Shown here: one piece after another, positions 46,201 to 55,329 of the stretch
How the letters are laid out: every line of letters starts with the position of its first letter
Numbering within the stretch: the first letter of the stretch is position 1
Origin: Sulfolobus islandicus Y.N.15.51
GTDB lineage: Archaea; Thermoproteota; Thermoprotei_A; Sulfolobales; Sulfolobaceae
DNA: 64,000 bases
Reading direction: 5' to 3'
Assembly: GCF_000022485.1 (NCBI RefSeq)
Contig: NC_012623.1
Location: forward strand, 2,196,501 to 2,260,500
Notes under the pieces: model-generated
What the model was told of the DNA's origin: nothing
Database searches by the model: none
Seen by the model: the letters and a program-made list of their open reading frames with translations, nothing else
Position numbers and translations under genes: made by a program

Positions 46201-46324
46201 CTCCCTTGACGGTAGACCCAAAATCATTTTACAAAATACTTTCGATAAGGTAATATTAGTTTTGCAGAAGATAAATGGAATTTATAACAATATAAAGAGT
46301 TCAACAAATTGAAGAAAGGCTTAA

Positions 46325-46385
46325 GGTGAGGAAGACGGTATTATCACAAGATGAACCAGGATGATAACACTTGATCTTCCCCACC
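46325..46385 (+). promoter_or_regulatory. Hairpin over the transposase start
   Basis: GGTGAGGAAGA (46325-46335) can pair with TCTTCCCCACC (46375-46385, one mismatch), and TTATCA with TGATAA inside, enclosing the ATG at 46361. The relative at 63213-63275 has the same hairpin with a compensating pair change (GGTGAGGGAGA/TCTCCCTCACC). It probably limits transposase translation. Confidence 0.5.
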
Positions 46386-47251
46386 AAAATAACACTCAAC
46401 AAATAGGGTATAAATTACTTTCCATATTAGACTTCCAAGGGAAAAAGGCAGAGAACCTAGAGACGCTGAAGGGAGAGAAGGAAATAGACATTTCAATAGA
46501 CTGGACCACCAAAACCTGGTACGGGAAACCGGTGGAAGTAAGCTCGGAAAAGGGAAACTCATGGAACTACGCCACTGAAATGACTAAACATAATGGGAAA
46601 GTGCTCCTACTGACTTTCGTCACACAAGTAAACGAGATGACCAAGGACGACATCGTGAAGATCCTCGTAGAGCAGGTTATTGCAATGGGGTTCAAGATAA
46701 GGTTGATAACTCTTGACGCAGGTTTCTACACAGTTGATGTGCTCAATTTCATTTCACAGTTTAAGTATATAATTGCTGTGCCTGTTGGGGACGTGAAGGT
46801 CTATGAGGAGTTTGATGGAGAGTATATGACAAATAGTAAGAGGCATAGGAGGGATGAGCAGGTTAAGTTCAGGCTTTCGGTCTATGGTAGTGAGAAGATT
46901 AAGAGGAAGAAGGTTGTTTACTTTGCTAGGGGGACTAATCTCGACCTACCGAAGAAGGAGGTGTTAAAGTTGTACGACAAGGTAAGGAGTCCCATAGAGA
47001 CTTCTTACCGGAACATCAAGGCCCTCCTTCCCTTCACCAGTTCCACTAAGTTCGTCTTCCGCATGTTGATCTTCGTTTTAGCCATGATCTTCTACTCCCT
47101 GTACACCGTATTTAAGGGTATGGCGAGAAGAGAAGAGTTCAGGTTATTACTAATTCTTTTGTTTCCTGGTGATTTATTCAATCTAGAAAATTCTCTATTT
47201 AAGCTACTAGAAACACTTATTAATACAATAGATTTATTTTTAAGGAGGTGA
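46361..47251 (+). CDS. DDE transposase, ISC1225-like, probably deletion form
   Basis: 296 residues. ISIDWTTKTWYGKPVE carries the first catalytic Asp, RLITLDAGFYTVDVL the second, and SPIETSYRNIKALLPFTSSTKFVFR the Glu with the Y-(2)-R-(3)-N-like spacing of IS4-type enzymes. The join GKKAENLETLKGEKEID appears to skip the N-terminal DNA-binding helices seen in the 63.3-kb fragment, so activity is doubtful. The C-terminal tail is shared with the chimeric gene at 13305-13562. Confidence 0.8.
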   Translation: MITLDLPHQNNTQQIGYKLLSILDFQGKKAENLETLKGEKEIDISIDWTTKTWYGKPVEVSSEKGNSWNYATEMTKHNGKVLLLTFVTQVNEMTKDDIVKILVEQVIAMGFKIRLITLDAGFYTVDVLNFISQFKYIIAVPVGDVKVYEEFDGEYMTNSKRHRRDEQVKFRLSVYGSEKIKRKKVVYFARGTNLDLPKKEVLKLYDKVRSPIETSYRNIKALLPFTSSTKFVFRMLIFVLAMIFYSLYTVFKGMARREEFRLLLILLFPGDLFNLENSLFKLLETLINTIDLFLRR

Positions 47252-47273
47252 TTTTGGGTCTACCGCAGAGAGG

Positions 47274-47306
47274 CGAGGCTTTTCGCCCCCTTAACCTCCA
47301 ATTTTA
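47274..47306. repeat. Shared IS-end fragment next to glpA stub
   Basis: GGCGAGGCTTTTCGCCCCC continuing into TTAACCTCCAATTTT repeats 26574-26608. It starts 10 bp from the ISC1225-like end and joins directly to the glpA stub, so it is probably the residue of the element that truncated glpA. Confidence 0.5.
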
Positions 47307-47356
47307 GTAAATAAGCCGTTAGCTTCTCCTCCAATTACTACCACTGTAGTTCTCAT
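47291..47356 (-). pseudogene. glpA: glpA (glycerol-3-phosphate dehydrogenase) N-terminal stub
   Basis: From ATG 47356 the minus strand reads MRTTVVVIGGEANG, the FAD-binding start of GlpA/GlpD-type dehydrogenases (usually VVVIGGGATG), and then passes into IS-end sequence and a stop. Divergent from glpK, which is the usual arrangement. The rest of the gene is not in the window. Confidence 0.55.
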
Positions 47357-47490
47357 TTTCATAGGATTACATCTGACTGATATTTATTAACGTTATCCTA
47401 AATTTTATTTATGGAGAATGCATTGTATCATCTTTATAAACCTAACTTCACAATTAAATATTAAAATTTAAATATATGTATACATAAATA

Positions 47491-48996
47491 ATGAATACTA
47501 TGTCACATAAGTTTGTTCTAGCCCTAGATGAGGGTACTACAAGTGCTAGGGCTATACTCTTCGATAGTGACTTAAACATAGTAAACATAGGGCAATATGA
47601 ATTCCCGCAGCACTATCCTCAACCTGGCTATGTGGAACATGACCCTGAGGAAATATGGGAAGCTCAAATGTTAGCCGTAAAAAAGGCTATAAGTAAAATA
47701 GATGCTAAACAAATAGTAGCAATAGGGATAACAAACCAAAGGGAGACAACGGTATTATGGGATGCTAAAAGCGGTAAACCGGTTTACAATGCAATTGTAT
47801 GGCAGGATAGAAGAACTTCTCCAATAACGGACTGGCTAAAAGCAAATTACTTTAAAATGATAAAGGACAAAACTGGGTTAGTTCCAGACCCTTACTTTAG
47901 TGCATCTAAGATAAAGTGGATACTTGATAATGTGCCCAATGTTAGGGAGAAAGCAGAAAGAGGAGAAATTAAGTTCGGGACCCTAGATACTTATTTAATC
48001 TGGAGGCTTACTAACGGAAAAGCTCATGTAACGGATTACTCTAACGCTTCTAGAACAATGCTTTTTAATATAAATAAATTAGAATGTGATAGAGAAATCT
48101 TAGAACTTCTAAAAATACCCGAATCTATATTGCCAGAGGTTAAACCATCAAGTGAAATTTACGGTTACAGTGAGGCGTTAGGAAACTTAATACCTATATC
48201 TGGGGACGCAGGAGACCAACAAGCAGCTTTATTCGGTCAAGTAGCGTTTAACGTAGGTGAGATAAAAGCTACTTATGGTACCGGTAGTTTCATTTTAATG
48301 AATATAGGCAATAACCCAATACGATCAGAAAACCTCTTAACTACAATAGCTTGGGGTCTTGAGAAGAATAAGGCAACGTATGCATTAGAGGGGAGTATAT
48401 TCATAACTGGTGCAGCTGTACAATGGTTTAGGGACGGCTTACGGGCAATAGACGTTTCAGATGAGATTGAACCTTTAGCCTCAAATGTGGAAGATAATGG
48501 CGGTGTCTATTTCGTTCCAGCTTTTGTTGGATTGGGAGCTCCTTACTGGGATCCATATGCTAGAGGTCTCATAATAGGCATAACTAGAGGAACTACTAAA
48601 GCTCATATAGCTAGGGCTATTTTAGAATCAATGGCCTATCAAACTAGAGATGTAATTGAGGTAATGCAAAAGGAATCCGGCATCAGTATAAATTCGCTTA
48701 AGGTTGACGGAGGTGCAGCTAAGGATAACCTTTTAATGCAATTCCAAGCTGATATATTAGGTATTAAGGTAATCAGACCTAAAGTTATGGAAACTACTTC
48801 TATGGGAGTTGCAATGCTAGCAGGTTTAGGTGTAGGCTTATGGAACTCTTTAGAGGAATTAAGGAGCATATGGAAGGTTGATAAGGAATTCATTCCAAGT
48901 ATGAGTGAGGAGAAAAGGAGGGCATTGTACTCTGGGTGGAAGGAGGCTGTAAAGAGAGCTATGGGATGGGCTAAAGTTGTAGGAGGTCAAGTTTAA
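47491..48996 (+). CDS. glpK: Glycerol kinase
   Basis: 501 residues of the FGGY family: [16 protein letters not shown] (phosphate 1), [38 protein letters not shown] with the catalytic Asp, [10 protein letters not shown] and [19 protein letters not shown]. Makes glycerol 3-phosphate from glycerol and ATP. ATG 47491 or 47500 are both possible; a TATA-like TTTAAATATA lies about 25 bases upstream. One base from the channel gene, so an operon. Confidence 0.95.
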   Translation: MNTMSHKFVLALDEGTTSARAILFDSDLNIVNIGQYEFPQHYPQPGYVEHDPEEIWEAQMLAVKKAISKIDAKQIVAIGITNQRETTVLWDAKSGKPVYNAIVWQDRRTSPITDWLKANYFKMIKDKTGLVPDPYFSASKIKWILDNVPNVREKAERGEIKFGTLDTYLIWRLTNGKAHVTDYSNASRTMLFNINKLECDREILELLKIPESILPEVKPSSEIYGYSEALGNLIPISGDAGDQQAALFGQVAFNVGEIKATYGTGSFILMNIGNNPIRSENLLTTIAWGLEKNKATYALEGSIFITGAAVQWFRDGLRAIDVSDEIEPLASNVEDNGGVYFVPAFVGLGAPYWDPYARGLIIGITRGTTKAHIARAILESMAYQTRDVIEVMQKESGISINSLKVDGGAAKDNLLMQFQADILGIKVIRPKVMETTSMGVAMLAGLGVGLWNSLEELRSIWKVDKEFIPSMSEEKRRALYSGWKEAVKRAMGWAKVVGGQV

Positions 48997-49866
48997 ATGT
49001 CTGTGGTTTTGAAGGACTCTTTATGGAGATATTTCGCTGAATTTGTAGGAACTTTCATACTAATACTATTCGGAGATGGTGCTATAGTAGCCTCAACACT
49101 AAGTAGCCAACCCAGTTTCGGATTTATTATGGTAAGCTGGGGATTTGGAATAGTGTCAGCGATTTATGCTGTTGGTCCAATTAGCGGAGCTCATATAAAC
49201 CCTAATGTAACGTTAGCGTTTGCTGTAACTAAGCGTATTAAGTGGGTTGATGTGATTCCTTACATCGTTTTCCAGATTTTAGGGGCTGCTGCAGCTACAA
49301 GCGTATTATTGGTATGGTGGGGAGATGTAATAACCAGAATAGATCCCCCACCTTTTCTATACGCTGATATAGGAGCGGCTTTCTTTACTCAATATCCTGA
49401 GCCCGGTTTTTGGCCTCAATACTGGCCTAAAAGCTATTTACCTAACGTTAGTAGCGCAGGTATTTTATACTCTCAAGTAAATCAAATATTTCCCTTATGG
49501 AAGGGAGCCTTTGCTGAGGCATTAATGACCTTTTTGTTACTGTTGATAGTAGTAGCAGTTACGGATCCAGATTCACCCTTCTATAGCCAGTCATTAGCTC
49601 CGTGGGCAATAGGTATTGGATATGTAATGCCCTCCTTACTTTTCGAAGCTCAGTTAACGGGAGGGATGATAAATGAGGCTAGAAGTTGGGGACCTATGCT
49701 TGCTTTATATCTAATCGGTTATAGAACTGGTGCATTTAACTTTAGGGGAGAGTACTTCTATGTTTATGGTATTCCAGATTTTATAGGGGGCATACTTGGA
49801 GCTCTGTTCTGGGACCATGTATTAAAGCCTTATCTTAGGTTCGTAAAAAACATTAACAAAAAGTAG
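48997..49866 (+). CDS. glpF: Glycerol facilitator / aquaporin (MIP family)
   Basis: 289 residues with six membrane segments and two half-helices. The first pore motif is NPN (GAHINPNVTLAF) and the second is NEA (GGMINEARSWGP), unlike the canonical NPA pair. An insertion of about 40 residues between helices 3 and 4 (FFTQYPEPGFWPQYWPK) is probably extracellular. GGAGGT lies nine bases upstream, a good ribosome site for an internal operon gene. With glpK it allows glycerol entry and trapping. Confidence 0.9.
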   Translation: MSVVLKDSLWRYFAEFVGTFILILFGDGAIVASTLSSQPSFGFIMVSWGFGIVSAIYAVGPISGAHINPNVTLAFAVTKRIKWVDVIPYIVFQILGAAAATSVLLVWWGDVITRIDPPPFLYADIGAAFFTQYPEPGFWPQYWPKSYLPNVSSAGILYSQVNQIFPLWKGAFAEALMTFLLLLIVVAVTDPDSPFYSQSLAPWAIGIGYVMPSLLFEAQLTGGMINEARSWGPMLALYLIGYRTGAFNFRGEYFYVYGIPDFIGGILGALFWDHVLKPYLRFVKNINKK

Positions 49867-49926
49867 TGATTTTTATCAGTATAATAATAAGACTTTTTTA
49901 ACTCAGTTCTATGCTTAGCAGTTTAT

Positions 49927-50372
49927 GTTTTTCTCTTACGTTTAAACAATTTCTTTATCTCTCCAGATGCTTGGTAAATACTTTTTATCAACCTAGCAAT
50001 TGTCTTGGCCCCTAGGTTTAAACCCGTGAAGTACTTGAGCAAGAGAACAACCAACAACGAAAAGCCTTCAAAATTATAAAACCCTTGTTCCTAAGCCAGG
50101 TTAAGAAAGGGCTCTTCTCCATACCCAAGGCCTTAAGCTCCCTAATCAAAACCTCGATATCCCGTCTATTCTCCCGACTAGTGATAATATCCTCTCAGTA
50201 TCATTAAGGTTAGTGGAGAAGAAATACCTCTTACCCAAACCCTTATAATCCTCCACTACAAGCAATTTTATGGGAATACCTTGGTATTCCACAAGGTATT
50301 TCCCTTTGTGGAACTCACCAACTGGCACGTGTCTGCCACCCTCGACAAGACGTGAGTTAGCCTTGAGTTCCT
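49927..50372 (-). pseudogene. IS4-like transposase remnant
   Basis: Minus-strand pieces read GGRHVPVGEFHKGKYLVEYQ, IPIKLLVVEDYKGLGKRYFF, then after frameshifts IEVLIRELKALG and VLLLKYFTGLNLGAKTIARLI, i.e. the middle and C-terminus of a DDE transposase. The end is homologous to 33285-33440. The N-terminal side is cut at about 50372 where the third IS110 begins. The stretch 49867-49926 is plain AT-rich spacer. Confidence 0.65.
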
Positions 50373-50419
50373 ATATAGGTTTTATTAGTCGGGGAGAGTA
50401 ATACTCTCCTCGGCTGGGG

Positions 50420-50590
50420 AAACATGGTCGAGACACTATCTGAAGCAAAGTCTTCGGGTGAGGGCGTGACCAACCCCTACCGTCGGACTGAACATTATGA
50501 TAAAATTCACGAATATAGGCATTACATACCATGCCTCTAACAAGCCTACGTTTGCAACCGTAGGAGGTGTGACAAAGAGGTAGGGGTAAT
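50420..50590 (+). ncRNA. Bridge RNA-like leader of the third IS110
   Basis: First bulged hairpin: TGGTC (50425-50429) with GACCA (50468-50472), inner CTGAAG/CTTCGG (50440-50457), loops GAGACACTAT and GTGAGGGCGT as possible target guides. Second: ACCCCTACC (50473-50481) with GGTAGGGGT (50579-50587), enclosing TCTAACA (50536-50542), hairpin CCTACG/CGTAGG (50545-50564) and GTAGGAG (50560-50566). A strong GGAGAGT/ACTCTCC hairpin precedes them. Guides do not clearly match the present flanks. Confidence 0.55.
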
Positions 50591-51545
50591 AGGAATAGAT
50601 ATATCAAAGGATCACCTAATTACAAGTAGGGGGAGGGTGAGAAAATACGAGAACAACTTGAAGGGTTATGAAGAAATCCTCAAGATGAAACCTTGTACAA
50701 TAGTCCTAGAGCCTACCGGAGTATACGCAATAAGATCTAGCCAATACTTCAAGGAGAAAGGAATAAAAGTACTACAAGTAAGCCCAAACATGTTATCAAG
50801 AGAAAAGTAGTTTAGGGGAAAGAAAACGGATTTTTACGATGCTGAAAAATTAGAAAACATGGTTAATAAGGCAAAGGAGTACGAGTATAACCCCTTAAGA
50901 GAACTAGTAACACTTTACCTCTTCCTCAATGACATAGAAGTAAAGTACAGGAACAGGTTAGAGAGAACACTATTCCTAGTAAGCGACAACAACAAGATAA
51001 GCAAGGAAAGGTTAGAAAAACTCGCAAAAGGAGATTTTACACAAGAAGAACTATACCAACTAGAATACACACCAATAGTAGTTGAAGAAATCAAAGTCCT
51101 AGCAAAAACACTCCTAGAAACGCAAGAGAAATTGAAAGAAGTTAGGAGGATGATCGAGGAACAAGTACCGGATAATCACGTTTTATTAACAATCCCGGGA
51201 ATTGGGAGGCTTGCAGCTGGTATTATTATTGGTATTGTTGGTGATGTTAAGCGTTTTCCTAAACCAGAGTCCTTTGTGGCTTATTGCGGTTTAGATCCCG
51301 TAGTTGAGAGGAGTGGAAGAGCTGTGATAAGTAGGGGGATTTCCAAGAGGGGTAATAAGTACTTGCGTAGCTTGTTCTACTTTTTGGCAGTGAGGAATTA
51401 TTCTAGGAATCCAACCTTATTGAAGTTTTATGAGACACACAAGGATAGGTTGAAAGGTAGGAAGTTGTATGTTGCTTTGGCTAGGAAGTTGGCAAGGGTT
51501 GTTTGGAGTGTATGGTATAATAATAGGCCTTATGAGCCTAAATAA
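50582..51545 (+). pseudogene. IS110-family transposase with nonsense mutation
   Basis: DEDD domain pieces GVIGIDISKDHLITS, IVLEPTGVYAIR and KKTDFYDAEKLENM are in one frame, but TAG interrupts it at about 50808 (MLSREK*FRGKK). The C-terminal Tnp domain (TIPGIGRLAAGIIIGIVGDVKRF...SGRAVISRGISKRGNKYLRSLFYFLA) is intact from 50859. No normal start codon precedes the first Asp, so the 5' end may also be altered. Confidence 0.85.
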
Positions 51546-51572
51546 GTAAGCCCTCTCCCGAATCGTCACGTG

Positions 51573-51790
51573 GGTTGAAAGGACCCACGTGGCAATGTTA
51601 GCTAATACTATGCTTGAAGTTTGAGCGAAAGGTTTATTACTGAACGCCCCCGTAAAGTTAAATCCCGCTAATAATAATGTAACAATGATCTTTCCTCCAT
51701 TAAGTGGAATGATTCCTAAGAATAATTACAATTTAATCCTAACATTGTCTAACGGGCAGAGTATAAAAATCGTGGTGATATATAAAATTT
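51573..51790 (+). pseudogene. Repeat Y copy 2 and pilin/archaellin-like C-terminal fragment
   Basis: 51573-51650 repeats 21527-21602. The plus strand then reads KLNPANNNVTMIFPPLSGMI and NNYNLILTLSNGQSIKIVVIY to a TGA near 51790. That resembles the conserved C-terminal beta strand of archaeal secreted pilin-like or adhesin proteins (LANGQ...V). An in-frame TGA within the Y block separates it from any start. Fragment only. Confidence 0.4.
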
Positions 51791-52156
51791 GATAAAATTT
51801 TGAAATTTTAGGTAAACATATTATCATTGGGAAATTTGATAGCGGCATTTTTGAGGTAAAAATTATTTTCATGTAAAAATGTATGGATTATAGTTCTTGA
51901 CGCTGAAGATTACGCCAATTCATGAAAGTATTATTTGTAGTTTATGACAATATTATTAGTGTTAACAATAATTTTGCTACTCCAGTATAAATCATACAAA
52001 GTATTAATTCAGTTTACATTTGTGATAAAATTTATTCATTGCTAAAGAGAGAATTTTATAATTTTTTAAATTTTATATGAAATAAAACATTAAAGGGAAC
52101 TATTTCAGAGGAATCTAAACTAAATTTTAAATGAATATAATTGCTCAAGTTATACA
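51791..52156. other. Gene-free AT-rich gap
   Basis: No frame, hairpin or repeat of note was seen between the pilin-like fragment and the dispersed repeat at 52157. Confidence 0.5.
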
Positions 52157-52273
52157 TAGTGCCATCACTGAGCTACAAATTAATTAGATTAACAGATCTT
52201 CATAAAGAGAAGACGTTAAACTGACATACTTATATACGTTTGGAATATTAGAAAGAAAATTTATAGCTTAATG
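52157..52273 (+). repeat. Dispersed repeat (about 117 bp)
   Basis: Matches the complement of 62800-62920 over its full length (shared TCACTGAGCTACAAATTAAT, CTTATATACGTTTGGAA and TTTA-AGCTTAATG blocks) and, more weakly, 9096-9165. No terminal symmetry is obvious; could be a MITE or a small-RNA gene family. Confidence 0.6.
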
Positions 52274-52297
52274 TCAGACTCTATGATCCCTTAAGGG

Positions 52298-52355
52298 GTA
52301 CCGTAGCGGAATTGAAAGTAATTAAAAGTAAGGAGAAGTTACGGCACGGGTAAAC
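52298..52355 (-). repeat. Dispersed repeat X, copy 2 (inverted)
   Basis: Complement aligns with 21468-21525 (GTTTACCCGT, GTAACTT, TCCTTACTTTTAATT), with a 10-base insertion relative to copy 1. Lies 84 bp beyond the end of the phosphoesterase gene, which is read from the opposite side. Confidence 0.5.
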
Positions 52356-52439
52356 TCCTATCTTTTGATAATTCATTTTAAGCTTGATTCATCCATATTC
52401 TGAACATTTTATAGTTGATATTGAACCCTATATCATTTT

Positions 52440-53012
52440 TTAAATTTTACTCTGAACTAATTTAACGTTACCATTATCTAATACAACGTAGCCCCTATCA
52501 TTGTATAAATTGATTACATTAGACAAAGTACCTGCATTTACGCAATTAATCGTCTTAAAAAATCTTAATGCATGAGAGTGACCTAATATAATCGTGTCTT
52601 TGAAATTTCTAAGCACAATTCTAAAAAATATACAGAAGAGTAAAGGTGGAATATTATCGTTCATTTTCTTTAACACTTTAGCTAGACTATATTCATTATT
52701 TTCGTTAAAGTATTGATGACCATGAAGTAGAATGAAACGCTTACCATTATTCTTAATCTTAATCAAATCAAAATCTCCTCTAAACTTGTCTTCGTCGCCT
52801 TTAACGTAGATTATATTCTTTCTAATTTTTAACTTGTCAATAAAGTTCCTATAATCCTCACTTTTAGAGACAATTATATCCCCTAAAAGAACTGTTAGTG
52901 AGGGTCTCTCAGACAGCATTATTTTATTTATCTCATCGATATCGCAATACGGATAATGAATGTCAGATAGCACCAAAATCTTACCGTCCCATTCAATGGA
53001 AATTTTTCTCAA
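52440..53012 (-). CDS. Calcineurin-like metallophosphoesterase
   Basis: 190 residues. Metal-binding motifs in order: ILVLSDIHYP (DxH), LLGDIIV (GD), VKGDEDKF in place of GNHD, ILLHGHQYF and LGHSHALRF (GHxH). The Asn-His pair of GNH is replaced by Asp-Glu, as in some archaeal MPEs, which may alter activity. Substrate unknown. TATA-like region upstream; single gene. Confidence 0.85.
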   Translation of the reverse strand: MRKISIEWDGKILVLSDIHYPYCDIDEINKIMLSERPSLTVLLGDIIVSKSEDYRNFIDKLKIRKNIIYVKGDEDKFRGDFDLIKIKNNGKRFILLHGHQYFNENNEYSLAKVLKKMNDNIPPLLFCIFFRIVLRNFKDTIILGHSHALRFFKTINCVNAGTLSNVINLYNDRGYVVLDNGNVKLVQSKI

Positions 53013-53296
53013 ACTTTTTATCCCTATGGTATGATTATAATCTGTGGTAAAAAAATGAAAGTATATTTAGAAGATATATACATTTCAGCCAAGACTACGA
53101 CACCATAAACATGACTCTCACTAAAAAACCCCCACCACATTACAATCCTTCCTATTCAATATTATGAGATAAGATCCAGAATTATGCTTCGCACACAAGA
53201 AGCTACCCTACCTCACTCCAGCGTACTTAACATCCACTGGCTTTAGCTTTATCTACCTCCACATTATTTATAAGCCTTTAAACGAAACGATTAAAT

Positions 53297-54205
53297 ATGA
53301 GTGGAAAGATTGCCGATGAGATCCTTAACAATCCACAATTACTTTCAGCCTTAGCTGATAAAATATATGACAAGCTTAAGGATGAAATAGTTATAAAGAA
53401 ATTAGAAGAAACGATTGCTAACGTAAAAGCCTTACAAGAGGAAGTTAAGAGACAAGGAGAAGCAATATCTTCGTTACAGAACACGGTGAATAAGCATACG
53501 GAAGCAATAACATCACTTCAAGAAGCTGTCAAAAAGCAAGGAGAGGCAATTCAATCTCTCCAAGAAGCAGTAAAGTCATTACAAGAGACGGTGAATAAGC
53601 ATACGGAAGCAATAACATCACTTCAAGAAGCTGTCAAAAAGCAAGGAGAGGCAATTCAATCTCTCCAAGAAGCAGTAAAGTCATTACAAGAGACGGTGAA
53701 TAAGCATACGGAAGCAATAACATCACTTCAAGAAGCTGTCAAAAAGCAAGGAGAGGCAATCGAAGGTCTGCAGAAGGCAGTACGCAAATTACAAAGAGCC
53801 GTTATGAAACTTTCAGTAGAAGTGGGAAGTTTCACTAATAGGGCGGGAAAAGGAATGGAAAGGACAATGCTAAAACTTTATAAAAAGGCTTTAGAGCTAC
53901 ACGGAGTTGATCCTAAGAGAGTAGTACATGGTATGATAAAAGATGAAGAGGGAGTAATAGAGAAAGGCAAGGTGTTTGAGGTTGACTTTTACGAAACCAA
54001 TGATTACGTTTACGTATTTGAAATAAAGAATTTAGCAGACAAAGGGGCTTACGATCAAATTATCATAAGGAAAAAGTTGTTCTATACTAAGTATAAGGAT
54101 AAGAAGATAAAAATATTCCTTGTAGCAAACTATGTAGACAAAAAGGTAAAGAAGAAGCTTGAAGAGGAAGGGGTAGAAATTATAGCTTCTCACATAATAA
54201 AATGA
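53297..54205 (+). CDS. Coiled-coil protein with PD-(D/E)XK nuclease-like C-terminus
   Basis: 302 residues. Helical head (ADEILNNPQLLSALADKIYDKLKDE), then a long coiled coil with a 35-residue unit (VNKHTEAITSLQEAVKKQGE and so on) repeated about 2.6 times, then a C-terminal domain with GKVFEVDFYE and YVFEIKNL. These give the D...ExK spacing of PD-(D/E)XK nucleases, and the whole matches the DUF3782 style of Sulfolobales. The DNA repeats are near-perfect, so copy number could vary. Promoter-like TTTATAAG lies 30 bases upstream. Confidence 0.75.
   Translation: MSGKIADEILNNPQLLSALADKIYDKLKDEIVIKKLEETIANVKALQEEVKRQGEAISSLQNTVNKHTEAITSLQEAVKKQGEAIQSLQEAVKSLQETVNKHTEAITSLQEAVKKQGEAIQSLQEAVKSLQETVNKHTEAITSLQEAVKKQGEAIEGLQKAVRKLQRAVMKLSVEVGSFTNRAGKGMERTMLKLYKKALELHGVDPKRVVHGMIKDEEGVIEKGKVFEVDFYETNDYVYVFEIKNLADKGAYDQIIIRKKLFYTKYKDKKIKIFLVANYVDKKVKKKLEEEGVEIIASHIIK
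53486..53760 (+). repeat. Tandem 105-bp coding repeat
   Basis: Units start at 53486, 53591 and 53696 (each GTGAATAAGCATACGG) with exactly 105-bp period; the third is partial. 105 bp = 35 codons = five heptads, so unit gain or loss keeps both frame and coiled-coil register. Confidence 0.9.
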
Positions 54206-54295
54206 TCTAGACTTTTCAAAACCTTCATAAGGGTATTTCAATAGTCAAAAATAACACAAACTTCACAATTTACTGTAAACTGTTGACAACGACAA

Positions 54296-54925
54296 CTAGG
54301 AGAAGGTAAGATTCTCTTTTTTATTTGTTAATATAAATTCCATTGATAACCTTATTCCCCTTATCATAGTATCTAAACTCATAGATGGAATAGGTCGTTG
54401 TATTCTCGCGGCATATGACTCGTGTAAGGGAACGTGAATGAAACCACCTAAGCTATTGTACTTTCTAGCTTCCCTAATTATGATGTACATTGCGTTATTA
54501 CACAGATAGCTACCAGCACTTAAGCTCAATTCAGCTGGTATTCCGTTTTCATTCAATAAGTCTACGAGGTCCTCAACTGGTATATTCGTAAAGATACCGT
54601 CTTGCCCTAAGGGGTCAATCTTCTCTCCCTTGTACTTCTTCCCAGCGTTATCTCCTTCCCTTGAGTACTTGTAGTTTATGGCTATCTTCTCTGGAGTTAT
54701 CTTCGCCCTACCCGGGGCTACACCAATTCCTAAAGTTAATATTGGTTTCATCTCTCTAATTTTCGTAACTATTAAATCCTCTATCTTCTCATACTCAACT
54801 GGCAATATCACACCTTTGACCTCTTCCTTTAATATGGTACTTCCATTTAAGGCTTCAGCAATTAACTGAGATGGATTTTCCTTGTATTCCAAAAAGGGTT
54901 CGAAGCCAAACAAGAGGACTGTCAT
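54296..54925 (-). CDS. pcp: Pyroglutamyl-peptidase I
   Basis: 209 residues of peptidase family C15. Start [20 protein letters not shown], the usual Phe-rich substrate pocket; catalytic Cys in [13 protein letters not shown], His in FIHVPLHE, and Glu in the central block around [11 protein letters not shown]. Removes N-terminal pyroglutamate from peptides in the cytoplasm. Standard length, single gene. Confidence 0.93.
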
Positions 54926-55001
54926 ACTATCTCTTTAACGCTTAGACTATTAACTTTATTTTTCATTTTCCCTCTCTTCTCTCATTAAGGTTGGGGAGAG
55001 T

Positions 55002-55322
55002 TTGGAAAAGGTCTTTCTAATTAGGCAAGAACATTCATCAGTTGTAGTTGGAAGTGGTAACGTTAACGTTTTATCAACTCCCTTGATGATTGCCTTTATG
55101 GAAAACGTGGCCCTTGAGCTAGCTCAAAAGTATTTGGAAAAGGGGAAGACTACTGTGGGATATCACGTAGATGTTAAGCACTTAATGCCCATTAGTATTG
55201 GAAGAAAATTAAAGAGGGCAACTCTAATTGAGGTTTTTAATGGTAAAGAGTCGAAATAGAAGGTTAAGGCCTTTTACGAGGATAAGAAAATGGTGAGGGA
55301 CTCACGAGAGGTCAATTGGTGA
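55002..55322 (+). pseudogene. Thioesterase (hot-dog fold) with premature stop
   Basis: The frame from TTG 55002 reads VVGSGNVNVLSTPLMIAFMENVA, HVDVKHLMPISIGRKLKRATLIEV, typical of fluoroacetyl-CoA-thioesterase-like hot-dog proteins (HLAPTPVG-like). A TAG at 55257-55259 interrupts after NGKESK; the same frame continues KVKAFYEDKKMVRD before ending at 55322. About 15 C-terminal residues of the family are not seen. Confidence 0.65.
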
Positions 55323-55329
55323 AGAAAGC

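Larger units (their letters stand above)
46211..47264 (+). mobile_element. ISC1225-like element with internal deletion (1054 bp)
   Basis: Perfect 16-bp terminal inverted repeats GGTAGACCCAAAATCA (46211-46226) and its complement (47249-47264). No clear target duplication. The partial relative at 63103 carries additional coding sequence after GKK that is absent here; a 171-bp in-frame loss would explain a 1054-bp element from a 1225-bp parent. It could alternatively be the 1058-bp ISC1058; a sequence search would decide. Confidence 0.75.
50373..51560 (+). mobile_element. Third IS110-family element, decayed (ISC1190/ISC1229 size class)
   Basis: Left boundary inferred where the IS4-like remnant stops; right boundary approximate, just after the transposase stop at 51545. 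About 1.19 kb, shorter than copies 1 and 2. The leader has the conserved donor-loop motif (TCTAACA...GTAGGAG). The transposase carries a nonsense codon. Confidence 0.65.

Noticed and set aside
50373-51560. Target guides of the third IS110 leader matching its flanks
   Set aside because: The loops GAGACACTAT and GTGAGGGCGT do not match the present flanks convincingly; the locus is rearranged, so no claim is made.
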